A stretch of 5,819 nucleotides of DNA from an uncultured bacterium (GTDB taxonomy: Bacteria > Patescibacteriota > Minisyncoccia > Phycocordibacterales > GWA1-40-21). The DNA is taken from positions 1 to 5,819 of the forward strand of contig CAIJXO010000107.1 of assembly GCA_903824735.1 (NCBI GenBank), in the 5' to 3' direction. Made by a program: the position numbers and the translations under genes. The first letter of the stretch is position 1. Each line of letters opens with the position of its first letter. The notes under the pieces were generated by a model, which saw only the letters and a list, made by a program, of their open reading frames with translations, was not told the origin of the DNA and did not search any database. Shown here in pieces: positions 5,733 to 5,819 of this stretch.

Positions 5733-5819
5733 GCCCATAAGGTGATTTTTAAATGGTTTACCCTGAGGCTTTGTCGAAGACTACGACGTTGATAGGCACG
5801 GTGTGGAAGCGCAGTAATG
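5733..5819 (+). rRNA. 3'-terminal fragment of 23S rRNA, cut by window edge
   Basis: From about 5775 to the end the sequence follows the conserved 3' region of bacterial 23S rRNA: GAAGACTACGACGTTGATAGG, matching E. coli GAAGACGACGACGTTGATAGG, then a GTGTGGAAGCGCAGTAATG stretch matching GTGTGTAAGCGCAGCGATG. Weaker similarity reaches back to GCCCATAAGGTGATTTT (5733-5749), which aligns with E. coli GCCCCGAGATGAGTTCT. Upstream of this the 23S similarity disappears, and a promoter and protein genes take its place. About 35 bases of the rRNA 3' end would lie beyond the window. It may be a duplicated tail, a separately transcribed piece of a fragmented 23S, or an assembly junction. The match itself is secure from memory of the conserved core; the upstream boundary is approximate. 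Confidence 0.75.

Noticed and set aside
5753..5819. Open frame starting MVYPEALSKTTTLIG at the right end
   Set aside because: It is a translation of the 23S rRNA-like segment. Conserved bases, not codons, explain it, and such frames are a known source of false proteins.
1..5819. CRISPR arrays, tRNA genes, insertion sequences
   Set aside because: Reading both strands gave no regularly spaced direct repeats, no tRNA cloverleaf with a TTCGA arm and acceptor stem, and no transposase or terminal inverted repeats.

Overview
The window looks like bacterial chromosome from a small-genome lineage. It is roughly 40% GC and gene-dense, with intergenic gaps of 0 to 80 bases. It has short stand-alone SecD and SecF proteins, few recognisable Shine-Dalgarno sites, and several -10 boxes placed so close to start codons that the mRNAs would be leaderless. 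Together with a small heptad-type coiled-coil protein, this suggests Candidate Phyla Radiation/Patescibacteria (Parcubacteria-like). That placement is an inference from style, not from a marker-gene tree. TGA acts as an ordinary stop (sugar-transferase gene, 2227-2229).

Layout. (1) Positions 1-834, minus strand: a GT-B family 4 glycosyltransferase whose C-terminus runs off the left edge. (2) Positions 835-876: a 42-base divergent promoter in which the two promoters occupy the same DNA. (3) Positions 877-2229, plus strand: a polyprenyl-phosphate sugar-phosphate transferase, the membrane enzyme that starts lipid-linked glycan assembly. (4) Positions 2244-3569 and 3576-4490: secD and secF, six bases apart, the accessory proton-driven part of the Sec translocon. 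secD has its own promoter at the very end of the sugar-transferase gene. (5) Positions 4491-4570: an 80-base gap with two weak hairpins, a perfect DnaA-box 9-mer and a promoter. (6) Positions 4571-4906 and 4907-5680: a short coiled-coil protein with a 42-base tandem duplication, directly abutted by a class I SAM-dependent methyltransferase. (7) Positions 5684-5711: a strong promoter, followed from about 5733 to the window end by sequence matching the 3'-terminal part of 23S rRNA.

How the parts relate. The glycosyltransferase and the sugar-phosphate transferase form a surface-glycan pair controlled from one shared promoter region. SecDF would help export envelope proteins. The coiled-coil/methyltransferase pair is probably one transcript of unknown role. 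The least expected item is the right end: a 23S rRNA 3' tail sits directly behind a promoter, without the rest of the 23S gene. This is either a rearranged or fragmentary rRNA gene or an assembly junction.

All motif positions were read by eye. No alignment, structure prediction or database search was run.
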